25,233 nucleotides of DNA from Deltaproteobacteria bacterium (lineage in GTDB: Bacteria > Desulfobacterota > Desulfofervidia > Desulfofervidales > DG-60). The translations under genes and the position numbers were made by a program. Location: contig JAGGTC010000129.1 in the NCBI GenBank assembly GCA_021163945.1, positions 1 to 25,233 on the forward strand. Direction: 5' to 3'. Below the pieces are notes generated by a model, which had not been told where the DNA came from, ran no database searches, and saw only the letters and a program-made list of their open reading frames with translations. The first letter of the stretch is position 1. Each line of letters begins with the position of its first letter. Positions 1-7,311 of this stretch are shown one piece after another.

Positions 1-631
1 GGCTATAGGGAGAAAACATCTGGACGATAGGATTGTCATACCTATTACAACATTAATGAGGAGGTTCCTAAATGAAGAAAGGTATATAACCCTAATCCGT
101 GTAAGGACTTCTGCCCCCTTAAAGGAAACAGCAGAAAATATAAGGGCACTTCTTCGAAGAAACCATGGCCTTTCAGGAAGCAAACCCGATGACTTTAGGA
201 TTAGGACAGCAGAAGAGGTATTGAAATATCTAATGGTAGTCTCAGGCACACTCATTATATTTTTGGGGACTTCTGGGGTAATATGCCTTCTTGTTGGCGG
301 CTTTATCTTGGCAAATCTATTTTATCTCTCTATAAATGAAAGAAGAAAGGAGATAGGCATAAAAAGGGCATTTGGGGCCAGGGAAAAGGATATCTTCAGA
401 TTCTTTCTCTTAGAGATAGTGGTTACTACTATATTTGGAGGAATTTTTGGGATACTATTGGCACTTATAGGGGGATTTGTCTTAGAACATTTTGGGGATA
501 TCCCTATGGTCTTCTCTTATAAGGTATGGTCAATTGCATTTATATTGAGTCTCTTAGTAGGCCTTATCTCAGGCATGAGGCCAGCTATGAGGGCAGCCAA
601 GATTGACCCCATTTTGGCAATAAGAGGTTGA
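1..631 (+). CDS. ABC transporter permease, MacB/FtsX type (5' end missing)
   Basis: The reading frame is open from base 2, so the gene starts before the window and about 209 residues are visible. The visible part begins near the end of the periplasmic domain and continues into the C-terminal FtsX domain. That domain has three hydrophobic segments, the conserved cytoplasmic loop ERRKEIGIKRAFGAR between the first and second, and the typical family ending PAMRAAKIDPILAIRG. Proteins of this type pair with a cytoplasmic ATPase in export or lipoprotein-handling ABC systems; the ATPase is probably upstream, outside the window. The stop codon overlaps the TTG start of the next permease by 4 bases, so the two are co-translated and probably form a heterodimer. 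The substrate cannot be deduced. Confidence 0.88.
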   Translation, partial: AIGRKHLDDRIVIPITTLMRRFLNEERYITLIRVRTSAPLKETAENIRALLRRNHGLSGSKPDDFRIRTAEEVLKYLMVVSGTLIIFLGTSGVICLLVGGFILANLFYLSINERRKEIGIKRAFGAREKDIFRFFLLEIVVTTIFGGIFGILLALIGGFVLEHFGDIPMVFSYKVWSIAFILSLLVGLISGMRPAMRAAKIDPILAIRG

Positions 632-1845
632 GAGAAAATATCTTAATCAAGGCAGCCTGGCAACACCTCACACTCCACAAAAGGAGGACCCTCCTTTCAC
701 TTTTAGGCATTCTATTTGGCATTTTGGCCTTGGTGGCGGTAGGAAACGTCTCTTTGGCAATGAAAAGGAGGGTAGAGATAGAACTAAATAAGTTTGGGCC
801 AAATCTCGTTATAGTCCGTGCAGGGGTAGTCTATGTCCATGGTCGTTCCCAAAGGCAGTTCTCCTTTGCAAAGACGCTAAAGATGGGGGATGTTAAGGCT
901 ATAAGGCATTCTATCTTGGGGATAGATATAGCCATCCCCCTCTCTGAAAAGGAGTTTTCTATAAGGTATAAACAAAATAAGACAACAGCCAGGCTTATAG
1001 GGGCAGGCCCAAAGATCTTTGAGTTGAGGAACCTAGGGCTCTTAAAAGGAAAATTCTATTCAGAAGGGGATGAAAGGCTTGCCCAAAGGAATGTAGTCTT
1101 GGGGTATAAGGTTTGGGAGACCCTATTTTCTGGAGGGGATGCAATTGGTAAGACTATATTGATCCATCGTGTGCCTTGTAAGGTAATTGGCATCCTAGAG
1201 AAAAAGGGGGTTGATCTAGCAGGTGAGGATCAGGATAGCGTAATTTATACCCCACTTAGTACCATGATGAGGCGTTTTTTAAATGTAGACTATTTCTCTA
1301 CTATCCTCATTAAGGCAAAGGAGAAGAAAAATATTGCCAATATCAAAGAAGAGACAGAAAGGCTTTTAAGGAAAAGGCACAAAATAGGGCCTGGGGGCAA
1401 AGATGACTTTACTGTCTATACCCTTTCTGAGATGACAAAAAAGAAAGAGGAGGGCCTAAAACTGGTTTCTCTCTTGAGTAAGATGGCAGCAACTATATCC
1501 TTTTCCATAGGGGGTTTAGGCATCTTTGCCATGATGCTCCTCTCTGTATCAGAAAGGAAGAGGGAGATTGGGATAAGGAGGGCAGTAGGGGCAAAAAGGG
1601 GGGATATCCTGATTCAATTTTTGGGTGAGTCACTCCTTATCTCCCTTTTTGGTGGAATAGGGGGGGTAGTATTGGGAATTATAATTAGCCTTATTATTAT
1701 AGCTATCTCTGGACTACCCTTGGTGATAAATCTAATACACCTTGCCCTAGCATTTTTTATCAGTATCTCCTTGGGGGTCTTATCAGGCCTATATCCTGCC
1801 TACCTTGCCACATCTATAGAACCAATAGAGGTCCTAAAGGCCTAG
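628..1845 (+). CDS. ABC transporter permease, MacB/FtsX type
   Basis: A complete 405-residue paralogue of the preceding permease. It has an N-terminal membrane segment (about residues 20-42), a MacB-like periplasmic domain (about 45-280) and a C-terminal FtsX domain with three membrane segments, containing the loop SERKREIGIRRAVGAKRGD and the ending YPAYLATSIEPIEVLKA. Both permeases share an MRRFLN stretch in the periplasmic domain, which suggests duplication. The start is TTG at 628, inside the previous stop (TTGA overlap), so translation is probably coupled. Known family members (MacB, LolC/E-like) transmit ATP-driven movement to periplasmic partners; no adaptor or outer-membrane factor is in view, so the role is open. 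Confidence 0.88.
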   Translation: MRENILIKAAWQHLTLHKRRTLLSLLGILFGILALVAVGNVSLAMKRRVEIELNKFGPNLVIVRAGVVYVHGRSQRQFSFAKTLKMGDVKAIRHSILGIDIAIPLSEKEFSIRYKQNKTTARLIGAGPKIFELRNLGLLKGKFYSEGDERLAQRNVVLGYKVWETLFSGGDAIGKTILIHRVPCKVIGILEKKGVDLAGEDQDSVIYTPLSTMMRRFLNVDYFSTILIKAKEKKNIANIKEETERLLRKRHKIGPGGKDDFTVYTLSEMTKKKEEGLKLVSLLSKMAATISFSIGGLGIFAMMLLSVSERKREIGIRRAVGAKRGDILIQFLGESLLISLFGGIGGVVLGIIISLIIIAISGLPLVINLIHLALAFFISISLGVLSGLYPAYLATSIEPIEVLKA

Positions 1846-1854
1846 CTAAAGAAG

Positions 1855-1883
1855 TTGTCCTTATAAATAGAAATGGTTATAAT
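1855..1883 (+). promoter_or_regulatory. Promoter of the ArsA-like gene, predicted leaderless
   Basis: TTGTCC (1855-1860), a 17-base spacer and a perfect TATAAT (1878-1883). Only 6 bases separate the -10 box from the GTG start at 1890, and there is no Shine-Dalgarno sequence, so transcription should start at or next to the start codon. It begins 10 bases after the permease stop. Confidence 0.6.
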
Positions 1884-1889
1884 AGGATT

Positions 1890-3077
1890 GTGAGAATCAT
1901 ACTCTTTGCAGGCAAAGGGGGGGTAGGGAAGACAAGTATAGCTGCGGCAACTGGTGTCAAGACTGCCCTTCAAGGCCTTAGGACACTGGTCATATCCGCA
2001 GACCCTGCCCATAGTTTAAGCGATGCCTTTGATTTAAATAGGACCCTTATGGACAAAGGCAGGGGACTGCCTTTCAAGATAAGCGAAAGTCTCTGGATTC
2101 AGGAGCTGGATATCCAAGAAGAACTTCAGAAAAATTGGGGTGAAGTGCAAAGATATGTCTCTGCCCTTTTAAATACAACTGGGATAGAGGAGGTAGCTGC
2201 AGAGGAGCTTGCCATCCTACCTGGAATGGAGGAGATAAGTATCCTTTTGCACATAAATAAATACTGGCGCGCCCATTTGTATGATGTCATTATCTTAGAT
2301 TGCGCCCCTACAGGGGAGTCCATCAGATTTGTTAGCATCCCAACTGCCCTAGAATGGTATATGAAGAAGGTATTTAAGCTAGAAAGAAGGATTGCACGCT
2401 ATATGAGACCTATAGCCAAGCGGATCTCTGATGTACCTTTACCAGAAGACAGCTATTTTGATTGCATTGAACATCTATTCCGTAAATTAGAGGGTATAGA
2501 TAGGCTTCTGACAAATCCAGATATAACCACTGTAAGGCTTGTAACAAATCCTGAAAAGATGGTCTTAAAGGAGACACAAAGGGCCTTTATGTTTTTTAAC
2601 CTCTATAAACTCTGTATTGATGCCATCATCATAAATCGTATCCTCCCACAGGGTATTAAAGACTCATATTTTAATCTGTGGAAGGACTCTCAAGAGACCT
2701 ATATTAATCTGGCAATTGAGTACTTTTCACCGATACCTATCTTTAAAGTCAACCTCTCCCATAGCGAGGTCTTGGGTTATAAAAATCTAGAGAGGTTAGC
2801 AGAAGAGATATATGGAGATAAAAATCCAGCAGAAATATTTTATTCTACAAGCTCCTATAATTTTTTCAAAAAAGATGGGACCTATATCTTGCGCCTCAAT
2901 CTCCCCTTTGTTACAAAGAATGAAGTAGAATTAAATAAAATTGGGGATGAGCTTGTCATTCGGGTTGGGGGGTTTAAAAAACATATCATCCTACCAAGGT
3001 CATTTGCCTTAAGTAAACCAAAAAAGGCAAAGGTAGAGGGTAAGACTTTAATTATAAATTTTGGAGGGAAGGAATGA
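1890..3077 (+). CDS. ArsA/Get3-like ATPase with C-terminal HSP20-like domain
   Basis: 395 residues. The N-terminus carries the deviant Walker A GKGGVGKT (8-15), switch I SADPAHSLSDAF (36-47), switch II LDCAPTGESIR (136-146, where the family usually has DTAPTGHTLR) and the TNPEKMVLKETQR loop (219-231), all hallmarks of the ArsA/Get3 family of SIMIBI ATPases. The last part (about 329-392) is a beta-rich segment rich in alternating hydrophobics, matching the ArsA_HSP20 domain found at the end of many bacterial homologues. It has only three cysteines, none in an obvious arsenite-binding trio, and only one ATPase half, so arsenite export is unlikely; a membrane-protein targeting or chaperone-like role fits better but is inference. 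The start is GTG, with a promoter ending 6 bases upstream. It overlaps the next small gene by 4 bases and precedes groESL. Confidence 0.88.
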   Translation: MRIILFAGKGGVGKTSIAAATGVKTALQGLRTLVISADPAHSLSDAFDLNRTLMDKGRGLPFKISESLWIQELDIQEELQKNWGEVQRYVSALLNTTGIEEVAAEELAILPGMEEISILLHINKYWRAHLYDVIILDCAPTGESIRFVSIPTALEWYMKKVFKLERRIARYMRPIAKRISDVPLPEDSYFDCIEHLFRKLEGIDRLLTNPDITTVRLVTNPEKMVLKETQRAFMFFNLYKLCIDAIIINRILPQGIKDSYFNLWKDSQETYINLAIEYFSPIPIFKVNLSHSEVLGYKNLERLAEEIYGDKNPAEIFYSTSSYNFFKKDGTYILRLNLPFVTKNEVELNKIGDELVIRVGGFKKHIILPRSFALSKPKKAKVEGKTLIINFGGKE

Positions 3078-3307
3078 CTAAAAAAGAAAAAGTAAGGGAA
3101 GAGTTCTTTTGTCTTTGCCCAATGTATCCTCTATATCTACTTTTTAAATCTTTTAGCAAAAAGAGGGAAAAACACCCCGATTTCTTTGAGCATCTTGATA
3201 ATGCCCGTAAAGAGCTCCTTTTAGGTATAAAGTCACTCCTTGAGGATAGGATCGCTGAGATTGAGGAGAGGAAAAAGAAGGTAACCAAGATAGAGGTAGA
3301 AGGATAA
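3074..3307 (+). CDS. Small helical protein translated with the ArsA-like ATPase
   Basis: 77 residues, family not recognised. Its ATG lies in the ATGA overlap with the ArsA-like stop, behind a good ribosome binding site (GGAGGGAAGGA), which supports real, coupled translation. The N-terminus is basic, then comes a short Cys/Pro-containing stretch (CLCPMYPLYLL, about residues 13-23), then charged amphipathic helices (HLDNARKELLLGIKSLLEDRIAEIEE, about 40-65), ending KVTKIEVEG. There is no signal peptide or clear membrane span. The overlap suggests it works with the ATPase, either as a partner or as a membrane anchor via the amphipathic helix. The antisense ORF over the same bases is a shadow. Confidence 0.7.
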   Translation: MTKKEKVREEFFCLCPMYPLYLLFKSFSKKREKHPDFFEHLDNARKELLLGIKSLLEDRIAEIEERKKKVTKIEVEG

Positions 3308-3321
3308 AAAATCTCAACTAC

Positions 3322-3349
3322 TTGCCTTTTTAAAAAAAATGTTTATATA
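3322..3349 (+). promoter_or_regulatory. groESL promoter, sigma70 type
   Basis: TTGCCT (3322-3327), a 16-base spacer and TATATA (3344-3349). The CIRCE operator begins 5 bases downstream and would cover the transcription start, as is usual for HrcA-controlled operons. Confidence 0.55.
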
Positions 3350-3353
3350 TCTG

Positions 3354-3380
3354 TTAGCACTCTTTGGCCATGAGTGCTAA
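3354..3380 (+). promoter_or_regulatory. CIRCE operator (HrcA binding site)
   Basis: TTAGCACTC (3354-3362), nine bases, then GAGTGCTAA (3372-3380): an exact match to the CIRCE consensus. This is the operator bound by the heat-shock repressor HrcA, so groESL here is predicted to be repressed by HrcA at normal temperature. hrcA is not in the window. Confidence 0.97.
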
Positions 3381-3406
3381 TAAATAACTTAGATAGGAGG
3401 GGTAAA

Positions 3407-3697
3407 ATGAAGATCAAACCATTAGCTGACAGGGTTCTTGTTAAAAGGATAGAAGAAGAGGCCAAGACAAAAGGAGGTATTATCATCCCTGACACAGCAA
3501 AGGAAAAGCCTATTAAGGGAGAGGTAATCGCTGTAGGAGAGGGAAAGGTCTTAGAGAATGGGAAAAAGGTACCTCTTTCTGTGAAGGCAGGTGATAAAGT
3601 AATATTCAGCAAATATGCAGGGACAGAGATAAAGATTGAGGATGTGGAACACCTTATAATGAGAGAGGATGATATTTTGGGTATAATTGAGGAATAA
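3407..3697 (+). CDS. groS: Co-chaperonin GroES (Cpn10)
   Basis: 96 residues, the usual length. It forms the heptameric lid of the GroEL folding chamber in the cytoplasm. The sequence begins MKIKPLADRVLVKRIEEE, followed by the mobile loop (about 17-33, KTKGGIIIPDTAKEKP) and a core with VIAVGEGKVLENGKKVPLSVKAGDKVIFSKYAGTEI, all standard. I chose ATG 3407 because it follows a strong AGGAGGGG ribosome binding site; an in-frame GTG at 3374 lies inside the CIRCE operator and would add 11 residues foreign to the family. It is first in the groES-groEL operon, 29 bases before groEL. Confidence 0.98.
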   Translation: MKIKPLADRVLVKRIEEEAKTKGGIIIPDTAKEKPIKGEVIAVGEGKVLENGKKVPLSVKAGDKVIFSKYAGTEIKIEDVEHLIMREDDILGIIEE

Positions 3698-3726
3698 AAA
3701 TATTAAAAGAAAGGGGGGATTGAATC

Positions 3727-5346
3727 ATGGCAGTAAAGGAGATTAGGTACAATGTTCATGCACGTGAGTCACTTATGAGGGGTGTAGATCTTTTGGCTAA
3801 TGCTGTAAAGGTCACTTTGGGTCCAAAGGGTAGAAATGTGGTTTTAGAAAAGACATTTGGGGCCCCTGTTGTAACAAAGGATGGTGTAACCGTGGCCAAA
3901 GAGATTGAGGTCAAAGACAAATTTGAGAACATGGGCGTTCAGATGGTAAAGGAGGTAGCTAGTAAGACAAGTGATACCGCTGGTGATGGCACCACTACAG
4001 CCGTAGTCCTAGCTCAAAGTATATTTAAAGAGGGTGCAAAGTTGGTAGCTGCTGGCAGCAATCCCATGATCTTAAGACGTGGGATTGAAAAGGCAGTAAA
4101 CACAGTTGTAGAAGAGTTGAAGAAGATAAGCAGGCCTTGCCAAGAGCAAAAGGAGATAGCCCAGGTAGGGACTGTCTCTGCAAACAATGATGAGACCATT
4201 GGCCAAATCATTGCCGAGGCAATGTCTAAAGTAGGAAAGGAAGGGGTTATTACTGTAGAAGAGGCAAAGGGTATTGAAACTACACTTGAGGTAGTAGAAG
4301 GGATGCAGTTTGACCGTGGCTATATCTCTCCCTACTTTGTTACTGACGCAGAGAAGATGGAAACCCATCTAGAAAATCCCTATATCCTCCTTCATGAAAA
4401 GAAGATCAGCAATATGAAGGATCTATTACCACTTCTTGAGAGTGTAGCAAGGTCTGGAAAGCCGCTTTTGATTATTGCCGAGGATGTAGAGGGTGAGGCA
4501 CTGGCCACCTTGGTAGTAAATAAGATAAGGGGAACGCTCCATTGTGCTGCTGTCAAGGCACCTGGATTTGGTGAAAGAAGGAAGGCCATGCTTCATGATA
4601 TTGCCATCCTTACAGGAGGACAGGTCATCTCTGAAGATTTGGGAATTAAGTTAGAAAATACTACACTAAATGATTTGGGAACCGCAGAAAAGGTAGTTAT
4701 TGACAAAGACAATACTACTATTATTGGTGGAAAGGGAAAGAAGGAGGACATTGAGGCAAGGGTCAAACAATTGCGTACACAGATAGAGGAAACCACCTCT
4801 GATTATGACCGTGAAAAGCTACAAGAGCGTCTGGCCAAGCTAGTAGGAGGTGTGGCCATAATACGTGTTGGGGCCGCAACAGAGGTTGAGATGAAAGAGA
4901 GGAAGGCACGTGTGGAGGACGCCCTAAATGCCACTAAGGCAGCGGTAGAAGAAGGTATTGTGCCTGGAGGTGGAGTAGCCCTTATCAGGTGCTTACCTGC
5001 CCTAGAGAAGTTAAAGAGTGATGATAGGGATGAGATGGCAGGTATTGAGATCGTTAAAAAGGCTATAGAGGATCCAATCAGGCAGATTGCAAACAATGCT
5101 GGGTTTGAGGGCTCTGTCATATTAGAGAAGGTGAAGTCACAAGATAGTGACTATGGTTTTGATGCATCTAAAGGTGAATTTGTACACATGTTCAAGGCAG
5201 GCATTATTGATCCTACAAAGGTAACACGTGTGGCTTTGCAAAATGCAGCTAGTGTAGCTAGTCTGTTATTGACCACAGAGGCAATAGTGACAGAAAAACC
5301 AGAGGAAAAGAAAGAGGCAACACCCCCGCCTCCGCCTGAATATTAA
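3727..5346 (+). CDS. groL: Chaperonin GroEL (Cpn60)
   Basis: 539 residues, close to the usual 540-550. It is the ATP-driven double-ring folding chamber. Recognisable parts: AVKVTLGPKGRNVVLEKTFG near the N-terminus, the ATP-binding GDGTTT with Asp87 at the same number as in E. coli, KFENMGVQMVKEVASK, the apical domain around 190-370, and EDALNATKAAVEEGIVPGGGVAL in the returning equatorial domain. The ribosome binding site is a GGGGGGA run. The C-terminal tail differs from the common Gly-Gly-Met repeat: it reads EEKKEATPPPPPEY, a charged then proline-rich end. Expression should follow the upstream CIRCE site. The operon closes with a strong hairpin terminator just after the stop. Confidence 0.98.
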   Translation: MAVKEIRYNVHARESLMRGVDLLANAVKVTLGPKGRNVVLEKTFGAPVVTKDGVTVAKEIEVKDKFENMGVQMVKEVASKTSDTAGDGTTTAVVLAQSIFKEGAKLVAAGSNPMILRRGIEKAVNTVVEELKKISRPCQEQKEIAQVGTVSANNDETIGQIIAEAMSKVGKEGVITVEEAKGIETTLEVVEGMQFDRGYISPYFVTDAEKMETHLENPYILLHEKKISNMKDLLPLLESVARSGKPLLIIAEDVEGEALATLVVNKIRGTLHCAAVKAPGFGERRKAMLHDIAILTGGQVISEDLGIKLENTTLNDLGTAEKVVIDKDNTTIIGGKGKKEDIEARVKQLRTQIEETTSDYDREKLQERLAKLVGGVAIIRVGAATEVEMKERKARVEDALNATKAAVEEGIVPGGGVALIRCLPALEKLKSDDRDEMAGIEIVKKAIEDPIRQIANNAGFEGSVILEKVKSQDSDYGFDASKGEFVHMFKAGIIDPTKVTRVALQNAASVASLLLTTEAIVTEKPEEKKEATPPPPPEY

Positions 5347-5351
5347 AGGAT

Positions 5352-5383
5352 AAAAAGCCCCGCTTTTAGGCGGGGCTTTTTTT
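5352..5383. terminator. Bidirectional intrinsic terminator between groEL and the DUF1614 gene
   Basis: The stem GCCCCGC (5357-5363) / GCGGGGC (5370-5376) has a 6-base loop, with five A before it and seven T after it. The A and T tracts give a U-run on both strands, so it can end groESL on the plus strand and the pepA operon on the minus strand. It overlaps the last codon of the minus-strand gene. Confidence 0.93.
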
Positions 5384-6044
5384 ATGCCAACAGCACAGCC
5401 AAAATACCTGTAAAAAAGATACCATCAAATGTACCTGCCCCACCAATAGAGACAATAGGTGCCTGCAATCCTTTAATCTTGTCTAAATTCATTAAATCGG
5501 CCCCAATCAGTGTACCTAGTGTACCAGAAATATAGGCCAAGGCAGGGACATTGGATGTCAAAATAATTGAGACCAAGGCAGCAGTAATTGGAGGAATGAA
5601 AATAGGAACAGTAATCCCTACCCCAGGCATAGGGCGGGCAAATCTATAGGTTACAAAGGCCACTATGGCTATAGCAATAATTGTCCTAAAGTACTGACCA
5701 AAATGGAAAATGAGATACATAGAGATAAGGACTGGTATTACAGCACCTCCCAGATTGATGGCCAAAATAGTATATCCCTTTTTATAGATAGGGATTCTAA
5801 ATCTTAGTCCCCAGAAGGAGACAATCTCTCCCTCTATCAGTCTAGTAGTAGAGATCTTTTTTATGGGGATGTTGACAAAGCTGCCAAAAAGGCAAAATAG
5901 GAGTAAACTCATCATATAATCTGGGGGAATTCCGATCTTCTGAAACGCATACCCTATTAGCCCAAGGTGTATAAATCCTAATAAAAAGAGCCAAATAAAG
6001 AAAAAACAGAGGATGAAAAGAAAGATCAGGGGCGGGAAAAACAT
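5382..6044 (-). CDS. DUF1614 family integral membrane protein
   Basis: 220 residues, almost entirely hydrophobic with about six or seven membrane segments. The C-terminal signature GADLMNLDKIKGL followed by GGAGTFDGIFFTGILAVLLA and the central PMPGVGITVP stretch match the DUF1614 family, which occurs in both archaea and bacteria and has no known function. The start ATG at 6044 shares one base with the cutA stop (TAATG), so it is the last gene of a tightly coupled minus-strand operon pepA - exchanger - cutA - this gene. Its place beside an ion exchanger and CutA hints at a role in ion homeostasis, which is only a guess. Confidence 0.88.
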   Translation of the reverse strand: MFFPPLIFLFILCFFFIWLFLLGFIHLGLIGYAFQKIGIPPDYMMSLLLFCLFGSFVNIPIKKISTTRLIEGEIVSFWGLRFRIPIYKKGYTILAINLGGAVIPVLISMYLIFHFGQYFRTIIAIAIVAFVTYRFARPMPGVGITVPIFIPPITAALVSIILTSNVPALAYISGTLGTLIGADLMNLDKIKGLQAPIVSIGGAGTFDGIFFTGILAVLLA

Positions 6045-6355
6045 TATGTCACTTCCTTAAGCCATTTTATATATGCATCAGAGGCAGAGATTATAGGAAA
6101 GGCTACTATCTCTGGTACTTCATAACTATGAAGCTTGGTCACCTCGGTCTTTATCTCTTCAAACCTCTCTCTTCTGGTCTTTATAAGTAAAAGCCACTCC
6201 TGCCTATCATAAATTTTCTCCCTCCAATAATAGATAGAACGGACCTTAGAGATGTTCACTGCCCCTGCCAGATGCCTTTTTACTAGGGCATTTGCAATAT
6301 TTAAGGCCTCCTCCTCTGAGGGGGTTAACACAGATATTATTATAGCATCGATCAT
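6044..6355 (-). CDS. cutA: CutA family protein (divalent cation tolerance)
   Basis: 103 residues from the chosen start. CutA proteins form very stable trimers of a ferredoxin-like fold and are linked to copper/divalent metal tolerance, though the exact role is debated. Visible family features: TPSEEEALNIANALVKRHLAGAVNI near the N-terminus, IYYWREKI, EWLLLIKTRRERFEE, and LHSYEVPEIVAFPI (usually HPYEVPEI). I prefer ATG 6355 because it lies in an ATGA overlap with the exchanger stop and gives the usual short N-terminus before the first strand; an upstream ATG at 6379 would add eight residues. There is no clear ribosome binding site for either, so translational coupling is likely. Confidence 0.93.
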   Translation of the reverse strand: MIDAIIISVLTPSEEEALNIANALVKRHLAGAVNISKVRSIYYWREKIYDRQEWLLLIKTRRERFEEIKTEVTKLHSYEVPEIVAFPIISASDAYIKWLKEVT

Positions 6356-7311
6356 TTTTTCATATTGTGGAACATCCATAAAAAACCAAAAAAATATATA
6401 AAGATCATAAAAAAGCCATCTGGTATTAGGCCTACCTTTCTATTTGACCTATAGGCAATCCCAGCCATGGCCAGAATAGTAAGAAAAATACCCTCAAGCG
6501 CTATTAAAATCTGATATCTGCTTACTGAAGAAAAGATAGAGCCAGGATAAAATAAATCTATGGGGAAGATAATAGCCAAATTAAAGATATTGCTCCCAAA
6601 GACATTTCCAATAGCCATCTCAGGGCTCCCTATTTTAAAGGCACTTAGACACACTGTCAATTCAGGCAAGGATGTAGCCACAGCCAAAAACAGGCCCCCT
6701 ACAAAGCTACTTTCCCAGTGCATAGCATTTGCAATCCCTTTGCAGGAAAAGGAGGCCTCATACCCAGCAATTATAATTAACAGTGCAGAAAAAATGCCTT
6801 TAAGATAAATATTGCCTATTTTTCCTTTCTCGGCCTGTGAGGGAATTTTATCTCTATCTACCTTATAAAGCCACCTGATACTAAAAAGATAGAGGAATAA
6901 TAGTAGCCAAGATAAATAGCATATCCCCAATATGGTGAATTTAGACCTTTGAAGGATGGCAAGGCCTACCAAGGTAGTCATCAATATGCCCAAAAATGCA
7001 GCTAAAAAGTTCCCCTTATCACCTTTATTAAAAAACATCTCTCCAGACCAGATAAATAAAATGGCAATAATTGTTACATTAAAGATATTGCTGCCCAAGA
7101 TATTGCTTAGTGCCAAGTCAGGGTCCCTAAGCAAGGAACTTGAACTTAGGCTAGTAACTAGTTCAGGAAATGAGGTAATGGCCCCTAAGGCAATAAGGCC
7201 TAGATAACTCTCACCAATCCCGGTGTGGGCTGAAATAATACGTACATATTTGGGCAAACGCCTACCTGCAAAAAATATAATTAAACTAGAGATAATGAAC
7301 CTAACCCACAT
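6352..7311 (-). CDS. Sodium/calcium exchanger family membrane protein (CaCA, YrbG-like)
   Basis: 319 residues with about ten membrane segments. It contains the two inverted alpha repeats that form the ion pathway of the CaCA superfamily: first LGAITSFPELVTSL ... DPDLALSNILGSNIFN (about residues 41-80), then AVATSLPELTVCL ... SPEMAIGNVFGSNIFNL (about 208-245). The acidic residue in each S-F/L-P-E-L motif is the expected cation ligand. Such proteins exchange Na+ or H+ for Ca2+ or other cations in the cytoplasmic membrane. The start overlaps the pepA stop by 11 bases and lacks a clear ribosome binding site, suggesting coupling. The ion specificity is not visible. Confidence 0.9.
   Translation of the reverse strand: MWVRFIISSLIIFFAGRRLPKYVRIISAHTGIGESYLGLIALGAITSFPELVTSLSSSSLLRDPDLALSNILGSNIFNVTIIAILFIWSGEMFFNKGDKGNFLAAFLGILMTTLVGLAILQRSKFTILGICYLSWLLLFLYLFSIRWLYKVDRDKIPSQAEKGKIGNIYLKGIFSALLIIIAGYEASFSCKGIANAMHWESSFVGGLFLAVATSLPELTVCLSAFKIGSPEMAIGNVFGSNIFNLAIIFPIDLFYPGSIFSSVSRYQILIALEGIFLTILAMAGIAYRSNRKVGLIPDGFFMIFIYFFGFLWMFHNMKK

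Noticed and set aside
1890..3077. Arsenite efflux ATPase
   Set aside because: Single ATPase half, no arsenite-binding cysteine trio evident, no arsB, arsR or arsD nearby, and a C-terminal HSP20-like domain instead.
3374..3406. A longer GroES starting at GTG 3374
   Set aside because: The extension lies inside the CIRCE operator, has no ribosome binding site and adds residues foreign to the family; ATG 3407 has AGGAGGGG upstream.
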